Source: HK1 sp965202735
GTDB lineage: Bacteria; Pseudomonadota; Gammaproteobacteria; HK1
Length of the DNA: 64,000 nt
Reading direction: 5' to 3'
NCBI GenBank assembly: GCA_965202735.1
Contig: OZ241844.1
Span: 3,100,001-3,164,000, forward strand
In this document: piece after piece, positions 28,525-36,932 of the stretch
How the letters are laid out: every line of letters begins with the position of its first letter
How positions within the stretch are numbered: position 1 is the first letter of the stretch
Position numbers and translations under genes: made by a program
Notes under the pieces: model-generated
What the model was told of the DNA's origin: nothing
What the model saw: only the letters and a program-made list of their open reading frames with translations
Databases searched by the model: none

Positions 28525-29797
28525 CAGCAGGAAGGAGCTTCAGGCCAAGATTCGACTCGGGGAGGATGCGTTCCTCGAGTACAAGGATGTCCGGTTTGCC
28601 GGAAGCAGGGTTCAGGCGCCGCACCGCGACTCTCTGGCGGACGAGCTGGCGTCCTTCGCCAACAGCCGGGGCGGCGTGTTCGTGCTCGGGGTCGACGACC
28701 GGACACACGAGGTCATCGGCGTTCCGCTGGATCGACTCGATGCGGTCGAGCGGTACGTAGTGGAGATCGTGCAGGACTCGATCAAGCCGCCGCTCCATCC
28801 CGTGATCGAACGGCTTGAGCTGCCGGATTCAAATGGTCGAGAGCAACCCGTCGTTCGCATCGAAGTGCAGCCAGGTCTGTTCGTTCACGAGAGTCCGGGC
28901 GGATACCTCTATCGGGTCGGAAGCTCGAAGCGGCGGATGGAGCCCGACTACCTCGTCCGCCTGCATCAGCAACGCAGTCAGTCACGGCTGATTCGATTCG
29001 ACGAGCAACCCGTCCACAGCGCGTTGTTCGGCGAGCTGGATCCCGACTGCATCGAGCGCTTTCGCATCGAGGGAGCCCGGAACGACCTGGAGACGCTTGC
29101 CCGCAAGCTGGGTATGCTGGCGAAGTCGAGCGACGGCGAGCGACACCCTACCGTCACCGGCATTCTGATGGGTTCCGATCGGCCGGAACGATGGTTGCCG
29201 TATGCCTATGTCCAAGCGGTAGCGTACCGGGGGAGAGACGTTCCAGGCGCGCTGGAATCACGGTGGTATCAGCTCGACGCCATGGACATCACGGGATCGC
29301 TCGATCAACAGGTGGCCGGCGCATGCAGGTTCGTCTCCCGGAACCAGAAGGTACGCGCAACGAAGACGATGGGACGGGTCGATCAGCCGCAGTACGACAT
29401 GACATCGGTCTTCGAGGCTGTCGTGAATGCGGTGGCGCATCGCGACTACTCGATGCACGGAACCCGTATCCGGCTGCACATGTTTTCGGACCGTATCGAG
29501 CTGTATTCGCCGGGAAACCTGCCCAACACGATGACCGTCGACGATCTCGCCTATCGCCAGGCGAGCCGCAACGAAACATTGACCAGTCTGCTTGCCCGAT
29601 GTCCGGTCCCGGTCGATATCCCGGGCCTGGATACGCCACGAACGACGCTGATGGACCGCCGAGGCAACGGCGTGCCCGCCATTCTGGAGAGAAGCGGGCG
29701 GCTGTCCGGAATTCCACCCGTGTACGAACTGCTTGGCGACGCAGAGCTCCGTCTCACCATCTTTGCGGCCGGCCACGACAACAGTGATCTTTCGTGA
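28517..29797 (+). CDS. AlbA_2 (Schlafen-like) and HATPase_c_4 domain protein
   Basis: A 426-residue protein, starting MFDSRKELQAKI inside the end of the PHP-ATPase gene, so translationally coupled. The N-terminal AlbA_2 domain runs from EDAFLEYKDVRF through ELASFANSRGGVFVLGVDD. The C-terminal half carries the GHKL-like segment FEAVVNAVAHRDYSMHGTRI and DRIELYSPGNLP (HATPase_c_4, COG2865). AlbA_2 proteins bind nucleic acid, and some are tRNA or RNA nucleases. The pairing with a PHP-ATPase suggests a two-component defence module in which either protein could be the effector. Not a known gene name. Confidence 0.85.
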   Translation: MFDSRKELQAKIRLGEDAFLEYKDVRFAGSRVQAPHRDSLADELASFANSRGGVFVLGVDDRTHEVIGVPLDRLDAVERYVVEIVQDSIKPPLHPVIERLELPDSNGREQPVVRIEVQPGLFVHESPGGYLYRVGSSKRRMEPDYLVRLHQQRSQSRLIRFDEQPVHSALFGELDPDCIERFRIEGARNDLETLARKLGMLAKSSDGERHPTVTGILMGSDRPERWLPYAYVQAVAYRGRDVPGALESRWYQLDAMDITGSLDQQVAGACRFVSRNQKVRATKTMGRVDQPQYDMTSVFEAVVNAVAHRDYSMHGTRIRLHMFSDRIELYSPGNLPNTMTVDDLAYRQASRNETLTSLLARCPVPVDIPGLDTPRTTLMDRRGNGVPAILERSGRLSGIPPVYELLGDAELRLTIFAAGHDNSDLS

Positions 29798-29843
29798 GTG
29801 GCTCCGACCATTTTCGGACCGACCACTTCCGCCCATCCTCGCG

Positions 29844-29962
29844 CCGGTCCATCAGGTGCACGAATCCATCAGGGCCACCGGTCGTACTCCGGCGAGAGCA
29901 ACCGTCGCCCCCGCACCGGTCCATCAGACGCACGCATCCATCAGGTGCACGAACGACCCCAT
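29844..29962. repeat. 72-bp tandem duplication over the 3' end of cobB
   Basis: CCGGTCCATCAGGTGCACGA at 29844 recurs as CCGGTCCATCAGACGCACGC at 29916 (72 bp apart), and a CCATCAGG follows each. The second copy overlaps the last codons of cobB (FVHLMDACV); the first duplicates them beyond its stop. Confidence 0.8.
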
Positions 29963-31231
29963 CACGCTGCCGACCCGCAGGCCCGCATCGCCGAGCGGCT
30001 CCATCTCCGCGTTGAAGGCTCGGAACAGGGCCGGGACCGGGGCCCGGGCGAGCACCGACGCGAAGTGGAACTCGTGGCCGCGAAAGCGGGCGCCCTCGCG
30101 TCCGAGCGCCCCGTCTCCCGCCAGCGCTACCTCCCGGTAGCCGAGACTGAGGCGCGGTGAAGCGAACGATGTCTCCACCGGCAGCAGCCCGGCCATCCGG
30201 TGCGAGACGCCGTCGCCGTCCACGAGCCGCTCGCCGAGCACCATGTATCCGCCGCACTCGCCGTAGACGACGGCGCCACGCTCCGCGCAACGCGCCAGGC
30301 CCGACTTGAACCGGCCCGCCGCGCTCAACCGGCCCGCATGCAGCTCCGGATATCCGCCCGGCAGATAGACGGCGTCCGCTTCCTCCGCCGGCGGCTCGTC
30401 GGCGAGCGGCGAGAAGAAGCTCAGCTCGCAGCCGGCCCGGCGCCACGCGTCGAGCACGTAGGGGTAGCAGAAGGCGAAGGCGTCGTCGCGCGCCACCGCG
30501 ATGCGCCGGCCGGGCGCCGGCAGGCCGTGCCCGTTCTCCGCCGGCTCGATGCGCGCCGTCCTGGCCGCGGCCAGCAGCGCTTCGGTGTCGACCTCCCGGC
30601 CGATGCGCCCGGCCGCTCCCTGGAGGAACCCCTCCAGGTCCGGGTGCTCGCGTGCCTGCACGAGGCCGAGATGACGGTCCGGCAGCGCCAGGCGTTCGCT
30701 GCGGGTGACGCAGCCGAAGACCGGGATGCCCGAGGACTGCATGGCACGGCGCAGCAGCGCTCCGTGTCTCGCGCTGCCGGCGCGGTTGAAGATGACCCCC
30801 GCGACCTCGACCTCCGGGTCGTAGGTGGTGAAGCCGTGCGCGAGCGCCGCGACCGACGCCGCCATGCCGGAGGCATCGACCACCAGCACCACGGGCCAGC
30901 CGGTACGGCGCGCGAGGTCGGCGGCGGAGCCGCGACCGTCCGGGGCGCCATCGAACAGGCCCATCACCCCTTCGACCACGACGGCGGCCGCGTCGCGCTG
31001 CAGGTCGGCGATCAACGCCCGCAGGGTGCGGTCCGACATCGACCAGGTGTCGAGGTTGTGGCAGGCGCGCCCGCTCGCCGCGGCGTGAAAGGCGGGGTCG
31101 ATGTAGTCCGGCCCCACCTTGGCGGAGGCGACGGAGAGTCCCGCCTCGCGCAGGCATCTCAGCAACGCGAGGGTCAGGGTGGTCTTGCCGCTCCCCGAGC
31201 CGGGCGCGGCGATGATGATTCCGCGGCTCAC
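29924..31231 (-). CDS. cobB: cobyrinate a,c-diamide synthase
   Basis: A 435-residue class I glutamine-amidotransferase ligase that amidates the a and c side chains of (hydrogeno)cobyrinate. The N-terminal ATP-binding domain begins IIIAAPGSGSGKTTL. VGPDYIDPAFHAAA and VEGVMGLFDG are signature segments. The C-terminal GATase domain has the nucleophile Cys in VYGECGGYMVLGE and the His in FRGHEFHF. The start is GTG at 31231. It is divergent from cbiD across 230 bp. The last codons are part of a 72-bp tandem duplication. Confidence 0.94.
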   Translation of the reverse strand: MSRGIIIAAPGSGSGKTTLTLALLRCLREAGLSVASAKVGPDYIDPAFHAAASGRACHNLDTWSMSDRTLRALIADLQRDAAAVVVEGVMGLFDGAPDGRGSAADLARRTGWPVVLVVDASGMAASVAALAHGFTTYDPEVEVAGVIFNRAGSARHGALLRRAMQSSGIPVFGCVTRSERLALPDRHLGLVQAREHPDLEGFLQGAAGRIGREVDTEALLAAARTARIEPAENGHGLPAPGRRIAVARDDAFAFCYPYVLDAWRRAGCELSFFSPLADEPPAEEADAVYLPGGYPELHAGRLSAAGRFKSGLARCAERGAVVYGECGGYMVLGERLVDGDGVSHRMAGLLPVETSFASPRLSLGYREVALAGDGALGREGARFRGHEFHFASVLARAPVPALFRAFNAEMEPLGDAGLRVGSVMGSFVHLMDACV

Positions 31232-31236
31232 GGCCA

Positions 31237-31399
31237 GGGCTCTCCAGAAGTCGTGACGAACGGTTCATCAGGCCCTCGGTCCGGGCCTTCGATGCCGAGA
31301 GACCGCCCGTCACCGTGCGATCTTCCGGTCGGGCGGCCAATGACCGCGACACCTGAATGGTCCTGGCTCACGGCCGGAGCCCTCCTCTTCGTGCCATCA
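31237..31399. repeat. dispersed repeat C, copy 1
   Basis: This intergenic stretch resembles 57508-57657 over about 150 bp. Shared landmarks include CCTTCGATGCCGA, CCGGTCACCG-like, GGGCGGCCAATGACCGCGA (GGGCAGTGACCGCGA in the other copy) and GAATGGTCC, ending near CCATCAT. It fills the space between divergent cobB and cbiD. No gene is seen in it. Confidence 0.75.
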
Positions 31400-31461
31400 T
31401 CGCCGCGTTCGGGCCAGCAGTCTCCGCCGGGCGGTGCCGGGCATTGTGTCTACAATGCCGG

Positions 31462-32550
31462 ATGGCTCGCAAACCGTCCGCTCCCCTGCGCCGGGGCTGG
31501 ACCACCGGCGCCTGCGCGACCGCCGCGACCAGGGCGGCGTGGACCGCGTTGCTCACGGGCGAGTTTCCCGATCCCGTGACCATCACGCTGCCGAAGGGGC
31601 AGCGGCCCGCCTTCGCTCTCGCCACCGAGCGGCTCGATGCGGACTCCGCGCTTGCGGGCGTCGTCAAGGACGCCGGCGACGACCCCGACGTGACGCACGG
31701 GGCGCTGGTCTGCGCGATGGTCCGCCGGGCCGGCGCCGGCGAAGGGGTGGTCTTCCGGGCCGGGGCCGGCGTCGGGACCGTGACCCTTCCCGGACTGCCC
31801 GTCGCGGTCGGGGAGCCGGCCATCAACCCGGTCCCGAGACGGATGATGCGCGCGGTGGTCGAGGAGGTGGCGGCGGCGGCCGGAGTCGGACCCGACGCGG
31901 TCGTCGAGATCTCGGTCCCCGGTGGCGAGCGGCTGGCGGAGAAGACCTGGAACCCGAGGCTGGGCATCGTCGGCGGGGTCTCGATCCTCGGCACCACCGG
32001 CGTCGTGGTCCCCTATTCCTGCTCGGCCTGGATCCACTCCATTCATCGCGGCATCGACGTCGCGGTCGCGGCCGGCTACACGCACGTGGCGGGCTGCACC
32101 GGCTCGACCTCCGAACGCGCGGTCCAGGCGCTCTACGGCCTGCCCGATACCGCGATGCTCGACATGGGGGACTTCGCCGGTGGCCTGCTCAAGTACCTGC
32201 GCCGCCGTCCGGTGCCGCGGCTCACCCTCGGCGGAGGCTTCGGAAAGCTCTCCAAGCTCGCGATGGGGCACATGGACCTCCACTCCGGGCGCAGCCAGGT
32301 CGACATGGCGCGGCTCGCCGCGTGGACGGGCGACCTCGGCGGCGCGCCGGACCTGGTGCGCGAGGTGGCGTCCGCCAACACCGCGCACCAGGTCCTTCAG
32401 GCTGCGGGCGCCGCTGGCCTGCCGCTGGCCGATCGGGTGGCGCGGGAGGCCCGCGGTCACGCGCTTGCGATGCTGGACGGCGGGACGGAGGTCGAGGTCA
32501 TCGTGTTCGACCGCCAGGGCGCGCCGGCGGGACGGTCGGAGGGGTTTTGA
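31462..32550 (+). CDS. cbiD: cobalt-precorrin-5B C1-methyltransferase
   Basis: A 362-residue CbiD. The signature N-terminus LRRGWTTGACATAATRAA is followed by VPYSCSAWIHSIHRGIDVA and RLTLGGGFGKLSKLAMGHMDLHS. It methylates C1 of the corrin ring in the cobalt-early (anaerobic) branch, with release of the two-carbon fragment in an adjacent step. TACAAT lies six bases upstream of the ATG at 31462 and could be a -10 box for a leaderless transcript. The downstream cbiJ start overlaps the stop. Confidence 0.95.
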   Translation: MARKPSAPLRRGWTTGACATAATRAAWTALLTGEFPDPVTITLPKGQRPAFALATERLDADSALAGVVKDAGDDPDVTHGALVCAMVRRAGAGEGVVFRAGAGVGTVTLPGLPVAVGEPAINPVPRRMMRAVVEEVAAAAGVGPDAVVEISVPGGERLAEKTWNPRLGIVGGVSILGTTGVVVPYSCSAWIHSIHRGIDVAVAAGYTHVAGCTGSTSERAVQALYGLPDTAMLDMGDFAGGLLKYLRRRPVPRLTLGGGFGKLSKLAMGHMDLHSGRSQVDMARLAAWTGDLGGAPDLVREVASANTAHQVLQAAGAAGLPLADRVAREARGHALAMLDGGTEVEVIVFDRQGAPAGRSEGF

Positions 32551-33302
32551 GACGCAGGGTGCTCATCCTCGGCGGCACCGGGGAGGCGGCCGGCTTCGCG
32601 CGGCGGCTGGAGCACCGGGCGGAGTTCGACGTGATCACATCGCTCGCCGGCCGGACCCGGCGCCCGGCGATGATGCCGGGCCGTGTGCGCACGGGGGGCT
32701 TCGGCGGGGCCGAGGGACTGTCCGCGTACCTCGAAGACGAGGGAGTGCGTGCGGTCGTCGATGCAACCCATCCCTGCGCGGCGACGATCTCCCGCCATGC
32801 GGCGCGGGCGTGCGAGGCGCGAGGCATTCCGCGGGTGCAGCTATGGAGACCGGCGTGGTCGCCGGTGGACGGCGACCGCTGGACCGGGGTGGCCACCCTG
32901 GATGCGGCGGCCGGGGCGGTCGCGAAGGCGCGGGTGTCGGGGGACGGCTGCGTCTTCCTCTCCACGGGCGCGCGCGGCCTCGCGGCCTTCGCGGCGCTGC
33001 CGGCGTGCAGGTTCCTCGTCCGTCTGGTCGATGCGCCGCCCGCGCCCCTGCCGCTCGCGCGGTCGGAGCTGATCGCCGCCCGCGGGCCGTTCTCGGTCGG
33101 AGAGGAACGGGAGCTCTTTCTCCGGCACCGCGTCGAGCTCCTGGTGAGCAGGAACAGCGGTGGCGCCGCCACGTATCCGAAGCTCGTGGCGGCACGCCAT
33201 CTGCGGGTCCCGGTGGTCATGGTCGCGCGTCCCGACCCGGAGCCGGGAGACCGGGTCGAGACCGCCGAGGAGGCGCTGCGCTGGCTGGCCTCGACCAGGT
33301 AG
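32547..33302 (+). CDS. cobK: (cobalt-)precorrin-6A reductase
   Basis: A 251-residue CobK/CbiJ. The NAD(P)-binding start VLILGGTGEAAGFARRL is followed by VDATHPCAATISRHAA, FLSTGARGLAAFA, and a C-terminal LLVSRNSGGAATYPKLVAARHL. It reduces the corrin ring of precorrin-6A. The likely start is TTG at 32547, overlapping the cbiD stop by four bases; GTG at 32559 is the alternative. A degraded partial copy of its central region lies just downstream at about 33430-33550. Confidence 0.9.
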   Translation: MRRRVLILGGTGEAAGFARRLEHRAEFDVITSLAGRTRRPAMMPGRVRTGGFGGAEGLSAYLEDEGVRAVVDATHPCAATISRHAARACEARGIPRVQLWRPAWSPVDGDRWTGVATLDAAAGAVAKARVSGDGCVFLSTGARGLAAFAALPACRFLVRLVDAPPAPLPLARSELIAARGPFSVGEERELFLRHRVELLVSRNSGGAATYPKLVAARHLRVPVVMVARPDPEPGDRVETAEEALRWLASTR

Positions 33303-33634
33303 TGCCGGGTCACGTATGAAATGTCGCTCCTGTCAGACCACCACCGAACGATGTCCGCGTGGAGCTGATACGACTCTATCCGACACTTGTCGAGTGACTC
33401 GACAGCAGTGTCGGGTCGCAATGACACGAGGCATTCCATGGGTGCGGCCATGGGAGACCGGGAGACCGACGTGGTCTCCGGTGGAAGGCGGCCGCCGGAC
33501 CGAAGCGGCCACCCTGGATGCGGCGGCGGAGACGGTCGCGGTCGCTGCCGGCGGTTCACCACCGGCGATGCCCGCATGAAGCTGAAACGCCTCCGTCCGA
33601 CGTTCATGGGTGACGGGGCAGCAGCCGGCCGCGT
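33303..33634. mobile_element. IS630-tail remnants flanking a partial cobK duplication
   Basis: Between cobK and cobM lie three relics. At 33331-33392 one plus-strand frame reads NDVRVELIRLYPTLVE then stop, like the last residues of IS630-family transposases. At about 33430-33550 the DNA closely resembles cobK 32830-32945: cobK's RPAWSPVDGDRWTGVATLDA recurs as RPTWSPVEGGRRTEAATLDA. At 33549-33605 FTTGDARMKLKRLRPTF is again an IS630 tail. No intact gene is present. Confidence 0.7.
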
Positions 33635-34414
33635 TCACCCCTGGTCCGGCCGTCGCCTCTTCTTCGGCCGAAGCAGGTGGAAGTGCCCGGGGTCGTAGAG
33701 CCTGCTGTCGGAGTAGTCGGAGGACGCCAGCACCCGCCCGACCAGGATCAGCGCCGTGCGGCGAATGCGCTCGGACTTCACCGTGCGATGCAGCGCGTCC
33801 AGACGGCAGCGGATGATCAGCTCGTCCGGCCAGCTCACGCGCACCGCGATGACCACCGGGCAGTCCGCGCCGTAGTGGGGAATCAGGCTCTCCTCGACGT
33901 AGCGGGTGTTCCGCGCGGAGAGGTGGATGGCGAGCGTCGCCCCCGACAGCGCCAGCGTCTCCAGGGTCTCCCGGCCCGGCATGGCGGAGCTGCGCATCGT
34001 GGTCCGGGTCAGCACCACGGTCTGGCTGATGCCGGGGAGGGTCAGCTCCTGGCCGAGCGCGGCCGCGGCCGCGGCCCAGGCCGGGACGCCCGGAGTGATG
34101 TCGTAGTCGATCCCGAGCTCCACCAGGCGACGGATCTGCTCGCCGATGGCGCCGTAGAGCGACGGATCGCCCGAGTGCACGCGGGCGACGCGCTTCCCCG
34201 CCTCGTGCGCCTCGCGCATGCACGCCACGAGCTCGTCCAGGGTCATGTCCGCGGAATCGATCACCACGGCGTCGTCGCGCGCGTGGGCGACCACCTCGGC
34301 CGGCACCAGCGAGCCGGCGTAGAGCACCACGTCCGCCGCGGCGATCCGATCGCGGCCGCGCAGGGTGAGCAGGTCGGGGGCGCCGGGGCCGGCGCCGATG
34401 AAGTGAACGGTCAC
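33635..34414 (-). CDS. cobM: precorrin-4 C11-methyltransferase
   Basis: A 259-residue SAM-dependent tetrapyrrole methylase (CobM/CbiF). Typical segments are VHFIGAGPGAPDLLTLRG at the N-terminus, VLYAGSLVP, RVHSGDPSLYGAIGEQ and TPGVPAWAAAAAALG. The GTG start at 34414 gives the family's normal beginning; ATG at 34459 would add 15 residues. It transfers a methyl to C11 of precorrin-4. Convergent with cobK but separated by IS630 relics, so the cluster has been rearranged. Confidence 0.93.
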   Translation of the reverse strand: MTVHFIGAGPGAPDLLTLRGRDRIAAADVVLYAGSLVPAEVVAHARDDAVVIDSADMTLDELVACMREAHEAGKRVARVHSGDPSLYGAIGEQIRRLVELGIDYDITPGVPAWAAAAAALGQELTLPGISQTVVLTRTTMRSSAMPGRETLETLALSGATLAIHLSARNTRYVEESLIPHYGADCPVVIAVRVSWPDELIIRCRLDALHRTVKSERIRRTALILVGRVLASSDYSDSRLYDPGHFHLLRPKKRRRPDQG

Positions 34415-34433
34415 GCGGGCGTCTCCGGACCAT

Positions 34434-34541
34434 CGGCCGACCGGCGGCCCGATGCGCATCCGTACTCACCCCTGGTCGAGCGGGGCGAGCTCGACACGGG
34501 GCACGCGCCGGCCGACCGGCGGCCCGGTGCGTATCCGTACT
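34434..34541. repeat. 75-bp tandem duplication upstream of cobM
   Basis: CGGCCGACCGGCGGCCCG at 34434 recurs at 34509, each followed by a GCGCATCCGTACTC-like stretch. It begins 20 bp upstream of the cobM start and may hold or disturb its promoter. Confidence 0.8.
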
Positions 34542-34591
34542 CGCCTGTCGGACGTTCCCTGTCGACGGCGTCACAGCGCGCGGTCGTACAC

Positions 34592-34714
34592 CATCGATTC
34601 CCGCTGGCGCGGGAACATGTCCCCGAAATCCCCTCGCCCGGGCGCTCTGGCGGTCGAAATCGCGCCGGAATCCCCCCGCGGCACGGCCTCTCCGGGCGTT
34701 GGCGGGAATTGCTG
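34592..34714. mobile_element. MITE family A, copy 2
   Basis: A 123-bp element from CATCGATTCCCG to GGGAATTGCTG, flanked by perfect 9-bp direct repeats GTCGTACAC at 34583-34591 and 34715-34723. It lies between cobM and the 3' end of the cbiG-cobJ gene. Orientation is opposite to copies 4-6. The rest of the 34415-34817 gap shows only the 75-bp repeat and no gene. Confidence 0.9.
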
Positions 34715-34817
34715 GTCGTACACGACGCACCAGGCCGCCTCGCGGGACTGCCCCGAGACGTGCCGCCGTGACCGCGCGAAGCACGCGCCATCCCGGCGGA
34801 TATCCCGCAAGGCACCG

Positions 34818-36668
34818 TCACGCGCTCGTCGCGGAGTCGCGCTTCGTCGCGTAGCCCCGAGGCGTGTAGACGTAGCCATCGGTGATGCGCGTCTCGGAGG
34901 AGCCGACGATGAGCAGGGTCATCATGTCGACCGACGTCCGGTCGAAGTCCCGAAGGCTCGTGACGGTGACCGACTGTCCGTCACGCCCCACCGCCCGCGC
35001 CACGACCACCGGGGTGGCGGGAGGCCGCTTCGAGGCGAGGACCTCGATGGCGCGGGCGAGACCGCGACGCCGCCGGTTCGAGGCGGGGTTGTACAGCGCG
35101 ACGACGAAGTCACCGTCCGCCGCCGCCCGGAGCCGCCGTTCGATGACCTCCCAGGGCGTCAGCAGGTCCGACAGCGAGATGGCGCAGAAGTCGTGGCCGA
35201 GCGGCGCGCCGGCGAGCGCCGCGGCGCCGTGCATCGCGGACACGCCGGGCAGCACGACGATCGCGCTCCGGCGCCAGTGCGCCGGGGCTGCCGTCTCCAG
35301 CCGCTCGAACACCAGCGCCGCCATGGCGTACACGCCCGGATCGCCGGAGCACACGAGCGCCACGCGGTGACCTTCGGCCGCGAGCGCGAGCGCCCGGTCC
35401 ACGCGCTCCGTCTCCTCGCCCAGCGCATGGTCGTGCCGGACCTGGCCGGGGCTTGCCGGCACCTGATCGAGATAGCCCCGGTAGCCGACCAGATGCGCGG
35501 CGTCGCGAATGGCCCGGTCGGCCGCCGGGGTCCGCCAGGCGGGAGTGCCCGGTCCGAGCCCGACCACCGTCAGCACGCCCCGCGGCCGGCCCGTCCGCAT
35601 GGCGTCGATCGGGGACGGCGCCTCGGCGATCGCGCAGGTCGCCCGCTTCGACTTCGTCTTGACCACCCGCAGGGCGCCGCTCTCGCCGGCCGCGGCGAGC
35701 GCGGCCGCCTCCGCCACGCCGTGACAGCCCACCTCCCTGAACACCGCCTCGGACGGGTGGGCGAGCCGTGGCGTCAGGGCTTCGAGCGCGGGCGGGTCGA
35801 AGAACCGCGCCGGCAGCCCGAGCCCATCGGCCAGCGCGTGCACCGCCGGCTCGTCCATCTTGAGGTCGACGGAGAAGACGCCGGCGAGGGACCGGGACGA
35901 CAGCCCGGCGCCGGCCAGCGTGCGTTCGACCAGCTCCGCGAGCTCGCTCGCCGCGACGCCCCGCTCGCAACCCACCCCCAGTGCGAGCCGCCGCCGGTGA
36001 TACACCAGCGTGTCCTCGTCGCCGGCATCGGGCGCATCGGTCACCCGCACCGCGAGGTCGGCGCCCGCCCGGAATTCGATCCCGGACGCCTCCAGCCACG
36101 CGGCCTCCCCCTGCAGGCGGCAACGTTCTCCGGCCAGCAGCCGCGCCGTGAACGGCTTGCAGTGGTGCGGGTTCGCGAGCACCCATCCGGGCGGCGGGTC
36201 GTCGAGGGCCACTCGCCAGCGGACCTCGCCGGCGGTGGTGATTGCGGCCGGGACCCCGAGCGCCTCGCCCAGGCGGCGGCCGAGCGCGTTGGCGCCGTGG
36301 TGACCGCCGAGCAGAGGCACGACGGCGCTGCCGTCCTCCGCGACGGCGACGACCGCCGGCTCCCCGCGCTTGTCGGCGAGGATGGGCGCAAGGGCCCGGA
36401 TCAGGATGCCGGCGGCGCATACCCCCACGATGTCGACCCCCTCCGCAAACAGCCGGCGCAGCTCGGCGCCGGCCTCGTCGAACGGGACGTCGGATTCCGG
36501 TACCCGCGGGGCGTACCCGTGGACGCGCGCCCCGGTCAGACACGACCGGACCCGGCCGGCCACGGCCAGGCCCCGCTCCGTCAGCACCACGATGGCGACC
36601 GCCTCGGACCTGCCGCGAATCGCTCCACTCGACCGGTACGCCGGCGCCCCCCGACTCGCCTCGTCCAT
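34818..36668 (-). CDS. CbiG-CobJ fusion: cobalt-precorrin-5A hydrolase / precorrin-3B C17-methyltransferase
   Basis: A 616-residue fusion. The N-terminal CbiG part (about 20-320) has AIVVLTERGLAVAGRV, GVCAAGILIRALAPIL, VVPLLGGHHGANALGRRL and, in its C-terminal domain, VGCERGVAASELAELV and FSVDLKMDEPAV. The C-terminal CobJ/CbiH methylase (about 370-616) starts GVLTVVGLGPGTPAWRTP and contains VALVCSGDPGVYAMAA, SAMHGAAALAGAPLGHDF and LYNPASNRRR. CbiG opens the lactone ring to release C2, and CobJ/CbiH methylates C17 with ring contraction. Such fusions are known. The start at MDEASRGAPAYRSS is a guess within an open leader. CbiG is an anaerobic-pathway enzyme, consistent with cbiD here. Confidence 0.92.
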   Translation of the reverse strand: MDEASRGAPAYRSSGAIRGRSEAVAIVVLTERGLAVAGRVRSCLTGARVHGYAPRVPESDVPFDEAGAELRRLFAEGVDIVGVCAAGILIRALAPILADKRGEPAVVAVAEDGSAVVPLLGGHHGANALGRRLGEALGVPAAITTAGEVRWRVALDDPPPGWVLANPHHCKPFTARLLAGERCRLQGEAAWLEASGIEFRAGADLAVRVTDAPDAGDEDTLVYHRRRLALGVGCERGVAASELAELVERTLAGAGLSSRSLAGVFSVDLKMDEPAVHALADGLGLPARFFDPPALEALTPRLAHPSEAVFREVGCHGVAEAAALAAAGESGALRVVKTKSKRATCAIAEAPSPIDAMRTGRPRGVLTVVGLGPGTPAWRTPAADRAIRDAAHLVGYRGYLDQVPASPGQVRHDHALGEETERVDRALALAAEGHRVALVCSGDPGVYAMAALVFERLETAAPAHWRRSAIVVLPGVSAMHGAAALAGAPLGHDFCAISLSDLLTPWEVIERRLRAAADGDFVVALYNPASNRRRRGLARAIEVLASKRPPATPVVVARAVGRDGQSVTVTSLRDFDRTSVDMMTLLIVGSSETRITDGYVYTPRGYATKRDSATSA

Positions 36669-36932
36669 GCGCTGCCCGCCCTCCATCCCGGCCCCGGCCG
36701 CACCGATGCCCGCGCCGTCTCGCCTCGTCCGTGTGCCCTCCTCGATACTCCCCTCCGGCTCACCGGACGCGGAGATCGTCGTGGCCCACGACACCGGAAA
36801 GCAGGTGCGCTGTCGGACGCCACGCGCATGAACGGCGAGGCCGTGTCCTACGTCACTCGGCATGGAGTTCCATAGCTCCGCTCCCGAAGCGGACCGCATC
36901 CTGAGCACCACGCCCATGACCGCGGACAAACG
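36669..36932. other. gap between cbiG-cobJ and the IS91 remnant
   Basis: No supported gene. The right part (about 36800-36932) probably belongs to the left end of the IS91-type element, but IS91 elements lack inverted repeats, so the boundary is not visible. Confidence 0.4.

Noticed and set aside
31232..31461. Cobalamin riboswitch upstream of cobB or cbiD
   Set aside because: No recognisable B12-box or core in this gap; it is filled by dispersed repeat C, which also occurs away from cobalamin genes.
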